From: JAJEFO01 sp022819605
GTDB lineage: Bacteria; Pseudomonadota; Alphaproteobacteria; Rhodobacterales; Rhodobacteraceae
NCBI GenBank assembly: GCA_965221545.1
Contig: OZ244901.1
Location: forward strand, 2,728,001-2,792,000
DNA: 64,000 nt
Direction: 5' to 3'
Made by a program: the position numbers and the translations under genes. Position 1 is the first letter of the stretch. The number at the start of each line of letters is the position of its first letter. The notes under the pieces were generated by a model. The model saw only the letters and a list, made by a program, of their open reading frames with translations. It had not been told where the DNA came from and did not search any database. This document shows, piece by piece, positions 16,615 through 25,517 of the stretch.

Positions 16615-18282
16615 ATGAGCTTCACCCGCAAGAACGATCGCGTTGTCCGCGCGCCCACCGGGCCGAGACTGAACGCCAAATCCTGGCAGACCGAGGCGCC
16701 TTTGCGGCTCTTGATGAACAACCTCGACCCGGATGTCGCCGAACGCCCTGAAGAACTGGTCGTCTATGGTGGCATCGGGCGGGCAGCGCGCAGCTGGGAG
16801 TGCTTTTATGGCATCGTAGAGGCGATCAAGATGCTGGAAGATGACGAGACCCTCTTGATTCAATCCGGCAAGCCAGTCGGTGTGCTGAAGACCCACGTGA
16901 TGGCGCCCCGGGTATTGATCGCCAACGGGAACCTGGTCCCGCATTGGGCGACCTGGGAAAAGTTCAACGAGCTCGACCGGCTCGGGCTGACGATGTACGG
17001 CCAGATGACCGCTGGGTCATGGATCTACATTGGTTCGCAGGGCATCGTGCAGGGCACTTACGAGACCTTTTCATCGATTGGCCGCCGACATTTCGACGAA
17101 GGCATTGCCGGCAAGCTGGTGGTCACTGGCGGATTGGGCGGAATGGGTGGTGCGCAGCCGCTGGCGGCGACGATGGCAGGATTCAATGCGCTTGTGGTCG
17201 AGTGTCAGCCGAGCAAGGTCGAGTTTCGTATCCGCACTGGCTATCTTGATCGTTCCGCGACGACGCTTGACCAGGCATTGGACGCAATTTCAGCGACGGA
17301 AAAACCTGTATCTGTTGGCCTGGTCGGAAACGTGGTCGACGTATTGCAGGACCTTCAGGTCCGCGGCATCGTGCCAGACGTTCTGACCGACCAGACATCG
17401 GCGCATGACCCTGTGAACGGATACCTGCCGCAAGGCTGGACTTTGGGCATGTGGGAAGACATGCGCGAGCGCGATCCCGGTTCGGTATCGGACGCCGCGA
17501 AGAAGTCCATGGCAGCGCATGTCTGTCTGATGAATGCGTTTCGCAGGCAAGGCAGCGTCGTCCTGGAATATGGCAACAACCTGCGGGCCATGGCGCAGGA
17601 AGCGGGTGCCAAGGACGCATTCGAGTTTCCCGGATTTGTCGAGGCCTATGTGCGGCCGCTGTTCTGCGAAGGCAAGGGCCCGTTCCGCTGGGTGGCGCTT
17701 TCGGGCGATCCCGAGGATATTTTCAAGACAGATGCCAAGGTCCGCGAGCTGATGCCGGGCGATGCTTTCCTGCACAACTGGCTCGACATGGCACGCCAGC
17801 ACGTGCGCTTTCAGGGACTGCCCGCGCGCATTTGCTGGGTCGGATTGGGAGACCGGCACCGGTTGGGGCTCGCCTTCAACGAAATGGTCCGAAACGGCGA
17901 GTTGAGCGCTCCCATAGTGATTGGTCGCGATCACATGGACTCGGGCTCGGTAGCCAGCCCGAACCGGGAAACCGAAGGCATGAAGGACGGCTCAGATGCG
18001 ATCTCGGACTGGCCGATCCTAAACGCCATGCTCAACGCGGCCAATGGGGCGACATGGGTCTCCTTCCACCACGGCGGTGGCATGGGCATGGGGTATTCGC
18101 AGCATTCCGGCATCGCCATACTGGCCGACGGAACCGAACGGGCGGACGAGACAATTGCGCGCACATTGTGGAATGACCCGGCGAGCGGGGTGATCCGCCA
18201 TGCCGATGCCGGATACCCAACCGCGCTGAATTGCGCGGCCAAGCACGGATTGAAACTTCCAATGGCCGCCTCGACGTCCTAG
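16615..18282 (+). CDS. hutU: urocanate hydratase
   Basis: Cytoplasmic NAD-dependent hydratase of 555 residues, full length for urocanase, converting urocanate to imidazolonepropionate. Conserved blocks include MNNLDPDVAERPEELVVYGG, the NAD-binding TGGLGGMGGAQPLAATMAG near 170, ECQPSKVEFRIRTGYLDR, TDQTSAHDPVNGYLP, FCEGKGPFRWVALSGDPEDI near 360 and HHGGGMGMGYSQHSG near 485. No hutH, hutI, hutG or hutC is in the window. Its operon partners (IclR, MDR reductase, CoA-transferase, TRAP) are not a histidine-utilisation set, so its in vivo substrate may be a urocanate analogue. ATG 16615 chosen; 16611 is out of frame. Confidence 0.9.
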   Translation: MSFTRKNDRVVRAPTGPRLNAKSWQTEAPLRLLMNNLDPDVAERPEELVVYGGIGRAARSWECFYGIVEAIKMLEDDETLLIQSGKPVGVLKTHVMAPRVLIANGNLVPHWATWEKFNELDRLGLTMYGQMTAGSWIYIGSQGIVQGTYETFSSIGRRHFDEGIAGKLVVTGGLGGMGGAQPLAATMAGFNALVVECQPSKVEFRIRTGYLDRSATTLDQALDAISATEKPVSVGLVGNVVDVLQDLQVRGIVPDVLTDQTSAHDPVNGYLPQGWTLGMWEDMRERDPGSVSDAAKKSMAAHVCLMNAFRRQGSVVLEYGNNLRAMAQEAGAKDAFEFPGFVEAYVRPLFCEGKGPFRWVALSGDPEDIFKTDAKVRELMPGDAFLHNWLDMARQHVRFQGLPARICWVGLGDRHRLGLAFNEMVRNGELSAPIVIGRDHMDSGSVASPNRETEGMKDGSDAISDWPILNAMLNAANGATWVSFHHGGGMGMGYSQHSGIAILADGTERADETIARTLWNDPASGVIRHADAGYPTALNCAAKHGLKLPMAASTS

Positions 18283-18435
18283 ATGCCCGTTGACATTAAT
18301 GTCGCCGCGATCACGCCAGCGACGAGATGAATTGCCGCCGCGACACTCTCGGCCGTCTTGTCGTACCGCGTCGCCCCCGCACGAAATTCCGTGATCCTCG
18401 CGAAGAAATTCTCGATCTGGGGCCGCCGCTGGCAG
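18279..18435 (-). pseudogene. IS5-family transposase 3' remnant
   Basis: The minus-strand reading gives RRPQIENFFARITEFRAGAT then RYDKTAESVAAAIHLVAGVI and a stop, the C-terminal end of IS5/IS427-group transposases (the IENFF..I..F....TRYDKTA pattern). Only about 50 residues remain. Its last codon overlaps the urocanase stop, so this IS end fused directly to the 3' end of the hutU operon and may have removed further downstream genes. Confidence 0.7.
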
Positions 18436-18453
18436 GAGAGTAGCGCCTATCTC

Positions 18454-18506
18454 GGAGAGTGCCGCTTAGTCAGCCGTGGGAGGCTGACTAATCCTTTACA
18501 CTCTCC
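18454..18506. repeat. 53-bp palindromic element
   Basis: GGAGAGTG at 18454 and CACTCTCC at the far end, with an internal stem TTAGTCAGCC / GGCTGACTAA around a six-base loop (GTGGGA). It is immediately preceded by GGAGAGTAGCGCCTATCTCG, which matches 18 of 20 bases of a sequence at 10518. It could be a tiny MITE or a bidirectional terminator between hutU and the convergent oxidoreductase gene. Confidence 0.55.
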
Positions 18507-18571
18507 GTTTAGGCCTGCCAGCCGAGAATCCTGCCTGTTCGCGACAGGATCGCCGCCAGTTCTCGTGCCGG

Positions 18572-19573
18572 TCAATCCAGGGGACCGTTCAGTCGGACAG
18601 GCCTTGCGAACTGCACGGATTCTCTGGCGGCATCGGCAATCTGCTGCGCCGCAAGGCCGTCCTCCAGCGATGGCAGGCCGGAGGTGTCGCCAGATCGGAT
18701 CGCTCCAAGGAACGCGTGCAGTTCGTCGGCGTAGGTCGGAGCAAATCGTTCGTGCCATGTCGGCATGAGCCCGTCCTGCGACTGCCCACCGGCTTTGCTT
18801 CTCAGGAATCTTCCCACCGGTTCCTGAAACGTCTGCAGCATGCCCAGCGATCCGTTCACTTCCACGCGCTCGTCCTGTCCATAGGCGGCCCGCCAACTGA
18901 AATCGAACTGGCACAGCGCACCACTGGGCATTCGCATCGTGACCATTGCCGTGTCGACCTCGCCAATATCGGCGAAAGACGAATTCACAAGCACCGACCC
19001 CATGGCAAAAACTTCCACCGGATGTTCCCCCGTGATCCACCGCGCCAGGTCGTAGAAATGCGCGCCTTTTTCGCCAAACAGCCCCCCTGATGTGCGGGTA
19101 AATTCCGCACTGGGCGGCGAGGCAGTGCGGGAGGTCACCAGGACCGCCTCGACACGGCCGATCTCGCCTGCCGAGACGGCTGCCTTGATGCCAGCGTATC
19201 CGGCGTCGAACCGCCGATTGAAGGCGATGGCGGCCACCAGACCCGCCTGGCGCGCCGAAGCAACGATCTGCAGGGCCGCACTCCTGTCGGAAGCCAGCGG
19301 TTTTTCACATAGGAACGGAACGTCCGCAGCGATGCAGGCTGCCGCGACCTCGCCGTGCGAGGCCGTCGAGGACGCAATGATTGCGCCATCCAGGTTGCGC
19401 CCCAAGGCCTCCTCGACGGATTGGACGGCCACTGAACCGAATTCGGCGGCAAGGGATTCGGCGGCATCGGGAATGCTGTCACAGACGACAGCGAGCCGGG
19501 ATTCCGGATGCGCGGTGACATTGTGCGCATGAATTCGGCCGATTGCGCCCGCACCGATTATCGCAAGTCGCAT
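18572..19573 (-). CDS. Gfo/Idh/MocA family oxidoreductase
   Basis: NAD(P)-dependent dehydrogenase of 333 residues. The N-terminal Rossmann motif is AIIGAGAIGRIHAHNV; the family block CEKPLASDRSAALQIV near residue 90 holds the conserved EKP lysine; the C-terminal domain begins about 125 with an IGRVEAVLVTSRTA beta-sheet and ends in the usual ARESVQFARPVRL. Such enzymes oxidise sugars, inositols or related polyols. It is a single gene convergent with the hutU operon, with no sugar transporter next to it, so the substrate is unknown. Confidence 0.85.
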   Translation of the reverse strand: MRLAIIGAGAIGRIHAHNVTAHPESRLAVVCDSIPDAAESLAAEFGSVAVQSVEEALGRNLDGAIIASSTASHGEVAAACIAADVPFLCEKPLASDRSAALQIVASARQAGLVAAIAFNRRFDAGYAGIKAAVSAGEIGRVEAVLVTSRTASPPSAEFTRTSGGLFGEKGAHFYDLARWITGEHPVEVFAMGSVLVNSSFADIGEVDTAMVTMRMPSGALCQFDFSWRAAYGQDERVEVNGSLGMLQTFQEPVGRFLRSKAGGQSQDGLMPTWHERFAPTYADELHAFLGAIRSGDTSGLPSLEDGLAAQQIADAARESVQFARPVRLNGPLD

Positions 19574-19649
19574 GGTTTCCCTCCCAGCTTCGGAGCCTGT
19601 CGATCAAGCGAAGGGTTGACCTCAACGCCCGACCCTCAAGCTGCCTTCA

Positions 19650-19951
19650 GTAATGGGGCCCCACCGTCAAGCACAAGATTCCCGTGCATGAGCGGCCACA
19701 AGGCCCGAACCTGGCAAGACTGTCCCGGCGCCGGCGGCAAGAGGGCGCGGCGTTCATGCCGGAAGCGGCGTTGGCTTTTGGTCCGGAGTCGAAGCCGTTC
19801 AGGTTTCGTTCAAGGCCTTGCCTTCCGTAATGGGGCCCCCCACGTCAAGCACCGATTCCTGTGCATGAGCGGCCACGAAGGCCGAACCCGGCAAAACTGT
19901 CCCGGCGCCGGCGGCAGGTGGCGCGGCGTTGATGCCGGGAGCGGCGTTGGC
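19650..19951. repeat. two tandem diverged copies of a ~177-bp unit
   Basis: A block starting TAATGGGGCCCC at 19651 recurs at 19828 with period 177. Both copies contain GTGCATGAGCGGCCAC, ACTGTCCCGGCGCCGGCGGC and GGAGTC/GGAGCC-type ends. CAGGTTTCGTTCAAGGCCT marks the end of copy 1 (19799) and recurs at 20047 after copy 2. No protein is recognised in any frame. The whole 19574-20352 stretch holds only this repeat and the palindromic insert described next. Confidence 0.75.
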
Positions 19952-19964
19952 GTCTGCTCCGGAG

Positions 19965-20030
19965 CCGAGGGTTGCCTGGTTCGCCGGAGCGACCGCAAGA
20001 GTCTGGCGAGGCGAACCAGGCAACCCTCGG
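19965..20030. repeat. 66-bp palindromic insert with perfect 21-bp inverted repeats
   Basis: CCGAGGGTTGCCTGGTTCGC(C) at 19965-19985 is exactly inverted at 20010-20030 around a 24-base loop. Copy 1 of the surrounding tandem repeat lacks it: there CCGGAG runs almost directly into TCGA..TCAGGTTTCG, whereas in copy 2 this palindrome lies between. That makes it a filled-site versus empty-site pair and supports a mobile hairpin element. Confidence 0.65.
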
Positions 20031-20352
20031 CGGGGTCGACGCATGTCAGGTTTCGTTCAAGGCCTCGTCTCCACGTTTCCGGGAAGGTCCACGTCACGTC
20101 CGCCGCCGGGCATCTTCCTTCCGTCCGTGGTCGGCTCGCCGGCCGCCTACATGATGCCTGGTCCAATCCGGTCCCCGAGTGTCCATCTGATTTGCGTGCT
20201 CGAACGCGACAGCGCGCTTCGGCAACGAGGCGGCTCACGACATCATCGGGGACCGCGTCCCGGAGGGGACGTCCGTGGACGGGTTGCCTCTCAAGAGGCG
20301 GAACCCGCTCCTTCCTTCTTCATCACAGGCCGCAGATCCGGTGAAGCCATGC

Positions 20353-20556
20353 TCATGCCGGATCGGCTGCCGTCGCCGGCTCGCGGGTGAACCGGAACTC
20401 CGTCCCGTCACGCCACATCCGGAGCAGCACGACGCCCATGCGCCGGGCCAGCGCGGTCGTGGCGGCCTGGAACAGCGCCGAGCGCAGCGCGACGTCTCCA
20501 GTCCTCGTGATCTCGCCCGACACGTCCCGCTCTCCCGAAAGGCCACCACGGGCGAC
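20353..20556 (-). pseudogene. IS110-like transposase 3' fragment
   Basis: The minus-strand frame reads GLSGERDVSGEITRTGDVAL then RSALFQAATTALARRMG, resembling the C-terminal Transposase_20 region of IS110-family enzymes. The upstream part is replaced abruptly at 20556 by an IS6-type fragment in another frame, so two element relics are fused here. Confidence 0.6.
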
Positions 20557-20756
20557 AGTTCCAGCGCAGGCGCCTTTCGAATTCCGGCGCGTAGGCCTGG
20601 ACCTGGCGATAGATGGTGGTGTGGTCCACCGCAACACGGCGCTCTTCCAGCATTTCCTCGAGGTCGCGGTAGCTGATGCCGTATCGGCAGTACCATCGGA
20701 CGGCCCACAGAATGATCTCGCCCCCGGAAATGCCGCCACTTGAAGTCTTGGGGCAT
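20555..20756 (-). pseudogene. IS6-family transposase 5' fragment, frameshifted
   Basis: It starts MPQDFKWRHFRG in one frame; an extra G in a GGGGG run near 20723 shifts it, and the next frame continues GEIILWAVRWYCRYGISYRD then LEEMLEERRVAVDHTTIYR and ends RRLRW. This is the N-terminal 70 residues of an IS6-family transposase; the DDE core is gone. Confidence 0.75.
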
Positions 20757-20998
20757 GGGCGGGTCTCAAAAAGCACAGCCTGTCAGAGGCTGCCATCTAA
20801 CGCTGCCTCGCTCACAAAGACAGCTGAGAGCAGTTTTGGCAACAGGGCCGGCTGAGCTGGTCTACGACATGCTTCAACCACAAGTGGTCTGACATAGCTG
20901 ACAGATGCGTCGCGAGGAATCGCGCGAGTTCGGCCTTTGCGAAAGGGACCAGATCATTCGTTAGTCATGCTTCTTCGCAGCAGCTTGCTTTTCCCCGG

Positions 20999-22387
20999 CT
21001 AGTTCCAGGCGTCCTGCCATGCCTTGAACTGCGACGGCCTTATCCGATAGCGCGCGAAGTTACCCTCATGGAGTCCCAGAATTTCGTTCTCAGCAACTTC
21101 CCTAAATTGGTCCTGTTCTTCGGCTTCTAGGTTCTTTTCGGCCCAAACGGCGATGCGGGAGAAGGCTGCTTTCTTGTCCATCCGCTCAAGCACGATAGTC
21201 TGGACGATCTCATGCAGGGTGTCGCGATGCTTAAGGCGGAACGGGTCCGGCTCGCCAAGTGATTGCCTGACCGCCGCGTAGCGGGATGCGGAACGTTCGT
21301 AAGCCCAGATGAAAACATCCTTGAGCAGATCGATCCGGTTCAGTTCGTACACGCCGAGCATGGCATCCGTGTAGGTCTTGACCGGAACGTCGGTGAATGA
21401 GAGCGGCGTGAGGTTCGACTTGATCAAAGGCATGTTCGCGGCAAGGCGCGAGACGCGCTTGTTCACGTCGTCGAACGGCTGCAAGTAGGGTAACTGCACC
21501 ATAACGAAGAACGCCTGTTCGAATGGGTCTTCAATAGCCTCGGCTGTGGCCAGAATTTGATCAAAGCATTCTTCGATGAGTTGAGGCACTTCGAGCGGAT
21601 GAAACGCCGATTTTTCTATGCCGACCGCGATCCGGCGCAGGCGGCCCGTCGCTTCCGGGTCGGCCAGAAGATTGTTCGCCAGCAGGGCATGCAGATTCAG
21701 GATCGTGTGCCGGTTGAACCCGATCTCTTCCGCCGAACCCACGAGAAACTCAATTGCGTCCTTGTGGTTCAGAATCATTTGCGCTTCGAGTTGTTTTTTG
21801 CCTTCGGCCAATTCGCCGAAGGCAATCAGCCGCCTTGTATCGAGCAGCGAGTAGGTGTTCCCCTCCAGACGGCTTGAGTTCCACGACAGATCAACAAGCA
21901 ATCGGTTCAATATCTGCTTCGCGTATGTTCCGGCGGGTTGCTTGCCGGAAGTCGGGGTTCCGACCTTCTGCAGGTGCGTACGTTCCTTCGCTGACAAGTA
22001 GGCGGTGTCGTTGGGTCTGTAGGCATCAACGAACGCACGCTGATAGCCGACGTGCTCTCGGGTACGGAGAGGCTTGCGGACGTGTTCCTGGACTTTAGCC
22101 GCCTGCTTTGAGAGCGGAACTTCGCCAGCTTGTCTCTCTTCGGATGCTTCGGGAGCCTTTGCCTGGCGCTTGGCGACGGCACGCAGTAGATACTTGGCCC
22201 AGCGCCTGTCTCCCTCCTTGGCCAGGCGGCCTTCGTCGACAAGGTGCTTGAGGCGATATTGAAGCGTGCGGCGAGCTGTCTCCTCTTTCAGTTCATTCTG
22301 GATGTCCTGAATGGCGATGCCCTCAGGGTGGGCGGACACCACCGCTTCAATGGCTTTCAATTCCTGCTCTGGTATGGGCTTTGCCAT
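20999..22387 (-). CDS. Fic family protein with N-terminal winged helix and degenerate Fic motif
   Basis: Protein of 462 residues. The N-terminal 60 residues form a winged-helix-like domain (PEGIAIQDIQNELKEETARR then LQYRLKHLVDEGRL). The Fic domain spans about 170-380, with an inhibitory-helix-like SSRLEGNTYSL segment near 195. The catalytic loop reads LQPFDDVNKRVSRL instead of HxFx(D/E)GNGRxxR: the catalytic His is Gln and the GNGR loop is VNKR. The protein therefore probably does not AMPylate in the usual way. I chose ATG 22387 (GGAAGA upstream) over 22459 because repeated TATGCGCAA motifs fill the upstream part. No antitoxin partner is adjacent. Transfer is suggested by its position amid transposase debris. 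Confidence 0.8.
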   Translation of the reverse strand: MAKPIPEQELKAIEAVVSAHPEGIAIQDIQNELKEETARRTLQYRLKHLVDEGRLAKEGDRRWAKYLLRAVAKRQAKAPEASEERQAGEVPLSKQAAKVQEHVRKPLRTREHVGYQRAFVDAYRPNDTAYLSAKERTHLQKVGTPTSGKQPAGTYAKQILNRLLVDLSWNSSRLEGNTYSLLDTRRLIAFGELAEGKKQLEAQMILNHKDAIEFLVGSAEEIGFNRHTILNLHALLANNLLADPEATGRLRRIAVGIEKSAFHPLEVPQLIEECFDQILATAEAIEDPFEQAFFVMVQLPYLQPFDDVNKRVSRLAANMPLIKSNLTPLSFTDVPVKTYTDAMLGVYELNRIDLLKDVFIWAYERSASRYAAVRQSLGEPDPFRLKHRDTLHEIVQTIVLERMDKKAAFSRIAVWAEKNLEAEEQDQFREVAENEILGLHEGNFARYRIRPSQFKAWQDAWN

Positions 22388-22410
22388 GTCATTTTCTTCC
22401 GCATAGACGA

Positions 22411-22495
22411 TATGCGCAAGTAAAGCACATCTATGCGCAACCATCAATCCTATGCGCAATTAATGCTGCGCATAGCCGGTTTCTGGTTGCGCTTA
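22411..22495. promoter_or_regulatory. TATGCGCAA iteron-like operator array upstream of the Fic gene
   Basis: TATGCGCAA occurs at 22411, 22432 and 22451 in the same orientation, followed by inverted or diverged versions TGCGCATA (near 22467) and TTGCGCTTA (22487). Spacing of 19-21 bases puts them on one helix face. The array lies 24-108 bases before the Fic start codon, and the Fic protein carries its own winged helix, so autoregulation is the obvious hypothesis. Confidence 0.6.
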
Positions 22496-23044
22496 GGCAA
22501 ATGGTTGCTCGTAGAGCCGCGTTCGTTCGGTCATCCGGTGATAGCATCGCCGAGGCAACCGTGATTCCGGGGTTGCCTGACCGACGACGGCTGGGCTCGG
22601 TAGTTCGCTCACCGCCATCACCCCCTGAGCGAACGAATACGAAGAGCCAATGCAAGCGGTCAAGGCCCGACGTTTCGCCAGCGCCTTGATTTCGTCCGCC
22701 CTCGCACAAGAGCACCTTCCGTTCCACTCACCCTGACCGGAGGTCCTTACACGACACACGACGTTTCAACAATGTCCGACTCAAAACTGGTGCATTGGAT
22801 GCGGCGATCTATGCCCGGCGACCCTTGACAGGTTGCGTGTTCCACTCCGATCGCGACTCGCAACATGGAGAGCAGTACAATGGCAACCGAAAAATCAAGT
22901 CGTTCCCCTGCAGCGATCAGTAACGGTGCAAGGCGTTTGCCCAGCTGACCTACCGTTCAAGCCTGCGCGACATCGAGACCTGTCTGCGCGCCCAAGCCGG
23001 CAAGCTCTCCTGGTCGCTGGTGAACTCGGTGTGCACGATTGCGG
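22496..23044. other. transposon debris with IS3- and IS4-family fragments
   Basis: At 22798-22884 the plus frame reads DAAIYARRPLTGCVFHSDRD, part of the IS3-family OrfB integrase core. At 22930-23013 a plus frame reads KAFAQLTYRSSLRDIETCLR then AQAGKL, the N-terminal DUF4372-type domain of IS4-family transposases. Neither continues. The 300 bases before them hold nothing I recognise. Confidence 0.55.
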
Positions 23045-23986
23045 TCAGGCCTCGAACAGTTCGGCAGCGAGATCATCCAGCGTGCCGATCTCCTGTCGTC
23101 GCACTTGGGAGGGGAGTCGGTGAAAAACGTCGAAAGTGTGATGCTGGGCGAACCCTACGGCTTGGCGGTGCAGAGCAAGGGCAAGGGTCCTGTGGGCGAA
23201 GTCCCCGCCGACTGGCCACTCGCTGGCAGCAAGGAATACGCCTAACAATTCCTTGTCGCATCGAAAGGTATCGAAAAACAGCTTGGCAAGTTCATAGTGA
23301 CGGTCGATCACGGCCGCATCCCCCCAATCAATGATCCCGGAAAGGCAACCACCTTCGACATATATGTGGTTGTCCACGAGGTCGCTGTGAACGAAGACAC
23401 GGTCGAAAGGGCGAAGACGGGCGAGATATTTGCGGATCCCGGGTATCAGGTGACGCGGAAACGAACTCCGGCAGGCTGCCGCAACAATGTCGGCGACCGG
23501 CAATTCTGCCTGTGGCATAACCCGGATCGGTTGCAGCGCATGCACGCGACGGATCTGACGACCCAGATCAACAGCGAGTGCAGTCAACTGCGCGGCTGAA
23601 AGTTCTGCACGCCAGCATTGGACCCCAGGCATCCTTCCGGTGACCAGGTACGGCCAAGGCATGTCGGAATCGCGGAAGATACTTCCGGATGCCAGCAACT
23701 GGGGCGCAGCAATCTTTGGATCGTTCGCGACAAGGTGGAGTGCCGAGCACTCGGCCGCGTGGCTCTTGCGCCACGGCGGAAAGTGGCCAAACAGCTTCAC
23801 GACAACATCGCCGCAAAGAAACGTTGGGTATGTCGCATTATGTCCAGCCATCACTCCCCGTTCCATCCCCGACAGGTCGTGTCGTTTCAGGATCCGGGAA
23901 ATGTAAGGCCGCCAGAAACCGACATCAGCAATTCGCGACCGGTATTCCTTGGCGGATCCAAATGCGGGAGGTTCTGTCGCGGTCAT
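23045..23986 (-). CDS. aminoglycoside phosphotransferase (APH) family kinase
   Basis: Kinase-fold protein of 313 residues. The nucleotide lysine lies in VVVKLFG near residue 63. The catalytic loop is FVHSDLVDNHIYV near 215 (HxDxxxxN of the family) and the metal-binding aspartate is in SGIIDWGDAAV just after, so the active site is complete. Family members phosphorylate antibiotics, choline-like compounds or other small molecules; nothing here identifies the substrate. It stands alone between IS relics, and the flanking debris suggests recent shuffling. Calling it a resistance gene would be unsupported. Confidence 0.8.
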   Translation of the reverse strand: MTATEPPAFGSAKEYRSRIADVGFWRPYISRILKRHDLSGMERGVMAGHNATYPTFLCGDVVVKLFGHFPPWRKSHAAECSALHLVANDPKIAAPQLLASGSIFRDSDMPWPYLVTGRMPGVQCWRAELSAAQLTALAVDLGRQIRRVHALQPIRVMPQAELPVADIVAAACRSSFPRHLIPGIRKYLARLRPFDRVFVHSDLVDNHIYVEGGCLSGIIDWGDAAVIDRHYELAKLFFDTFRCDKELLGVFLAASEWPVGGDFAHRTLALALHRQAVGFAQHHTFDVFHRLPSQVRRQEIGTLDDLAAELFEA

Positions 23987-24551
23987 GTATCGAAGGCTTC
24001 CAATGAAGAATCCATGGATGGTTCAATCTCGAAATCTGGCCTGGACTGCAACGAACAAGAAACCCACATACTGCGGCAGATTCTCCGTATGGTTATCCTT
24101 CCGACCGCCAAACGGACCCTCGGCTTTGGTCTGCTTCGTGGAAACCATGTACGTGTCCGGCGCGGCCCTGATCCGCCCTTGGGCTTCGGCACCCCTGTAA
24201 TAAAATACAGGAAAACTCCCTGGAATGTCCGCAGAAGATTTTGCTACGGCGCGCGCGCCTCCCTGCAACACCGCCGAAGGCCCGATTTACAGTTGTTCCA
24301 TATGCTTGACCTGCGGGATGGAACCGGAGGCAAAAGAGGGCATCTACATACTTTGCTGAAAGATGGAGGAAAAGTGTTGCGCTTTCGTTCTGCCCGTGCA
24401 TTATGCGCGGGAGAGGGTCAGGCGCATTCAACAACTGAACCGCAAGGCTGCGAGTGTCGGCGGGAATGTAGCGCACAAGGTCCGCAAAGTTGCCGCGATG
24501 TCAACGCGGCACGGAACATTCTCCATCGCCTAGTGGCGGTGGCCGGGTGGG
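23987..24551. other. gene-poor debris upstream of the phosphotransferase
   Basis: Apart from the TnpB-like relic at 24411-24532, I recognise no gene in these 565 bases. Several frames of 60-80 codons are open but match no family. The promoter of the phosphotransferase should lie in 23987-24100; no clear -35/-10 pair was identified. Confidence 0.4.
24411..24532 (+). pseudogene. TnpB (IS200/IS605) relic with internal deletion
   Basis: One plus frame reads ERVRRIQQLNRKAASVGGNV then AHKVRKVAA, like the helical middle of TnpB; an overlapping frame then reads CRDVNAARNILHRL, the signature after the TnpB zinc ribbon. The two halves are in different frames with the RuvC centre missing, consistent with a large internal deletion. 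Confidence 0.5.
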
Positions 24552-25517
24552 TCATCGGCTCCAGGAGCCGTCCCGGTGCGTCCAAGAGTGTTCTTGAAGA
24601 CTATCGCGCCGGGTTGCCGGACGAGGACGCGGAACGGTATACGGCTGAAGGACTTCAGTCATGTATATAAGCCCCCAAAAGAGCGTATGTACAACTATGG
24701 CCGACACAACGATGACCCCGCCCAGAACAGAATTCGCAGTCGGCGTTTCGCCAATGAACAGCCAGACCCAATGCGGACCCAGAACGGCTTCCAGCAACAA
24801 GAACAGTCCGACCTGCGGGGCGGGAAGGTAACGCGGTGCAAGCGCGATCAGGCCCAGGGCAACCGGCATCAGAACCGCACCTTCCAGCGCCATCAGGATT
24901 GCTTGGCCCAGGGTTTCGAAACCGATCTCGGGGACAAAGGGTGCAAGGACGAGGGCTGACATTCCACCCCCCAAGGATGGTGCAAGGCCAAGTGGTTCCT
25001 GCACCCGGCGTGACATCGTAAAGGCTCCGGCCATGCACAGCGCTGTTGCAAGCGAGAAGGCGTCGCCGAGCAAATGGCCAGCTCCGAGGTCGGGCAGCAC
25101 GACGACACCCGCCCCTGCTGTCCCGCAAGCTATCGCCACCCGTGTGCTCGCCGCGATGGCCTCTCTCAGGAACAGGTACGATGCAAGGGTGGCCCAAAGC
25201 GGTGCTGTCGCGATTATCACGAGCATGTTCGCAACGGACGTGAACGTCACGCTGAGGACAAAGAAGACGGAGGCAAGTCCATACAGGCCCGCAACCGCAA
25301 GCCTCCCTGGAGTGCGAATGGGGCCGAATGCCGGGTGTTCGCGACGCCGAAGCAAAAGCATGAACACGATTGCCGACAAGCCCATCAGCAGCCCGCGCCA
25401 AAATGCCACCGTCAGGAAATGACTGTCGATGCCGCGCAGAAGCATCGTGTCGAAACTCAACAGAGTTGCACCTGCAAAGGCCACGGCGACCCCAGAGTGC
25501 AGAGACCTAGCCAACAT
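24552..25517 (-). CDS. EamA/DMT family metabolite exporter
   Basis: Inner-membrane protein of 321 residues with ten hydrophobic segments in two EamA repeats (first ending around VVVLPDLGAG, second around VVSAIVVHTLFW). SVANMLVIIATAPLWATLAS and PAPQVGLFLLLEAVLGPHWV are typical of each repeat. The C-terminal 30 residues are charged and read into transposon debris, so the native stop may have been lost. It is the last gene of a five-gene overlapping operon (11-base overlap with the PLP enzyme), and so is probably the exporter of that pathway's product. Confidence 0.85.
   Translation of the reverse strand: MLARSLHSGVAVAFAGATLLSFDTMLLRGIDSHFLTVAFWRGLLMGLSAIVFMLLLRRREHPAFGPIRTPGRLAVAGLYGLASVFFVLSVTFTSVANMLVIIATAPLWATLASYLFLREAIAASTRVAIACGTAGAGVVVLPDLGAGHLLGDAFSLATALCMAGAFTMSRRVQEPLGLAPSLGGGMSALVLAPFVPEIGFETLGQAILMALEGAVLMPVALGLIALAPRYLPAPQVGLFLLLEAVLGPHWVWLFIGETPTANSVLGGVIVVSAIVVHTLFWGLIYMTEVLQPYTVPRPRPATRRDSLQEHSWTHRDGSWSR

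Noticed and set aside
23045..23986. Annotation as an aminoglycoside resistance gene
   Set aside because: Only the generic kinase fold and active site are visible; no subfamily features of known resistance enzymes.
24552..24650. Charged C-terminal tail of the EamA protein as a functional domain
   Set aside because: It reads into the TnpB-relic region and is most simply explained by loss of the native stop.
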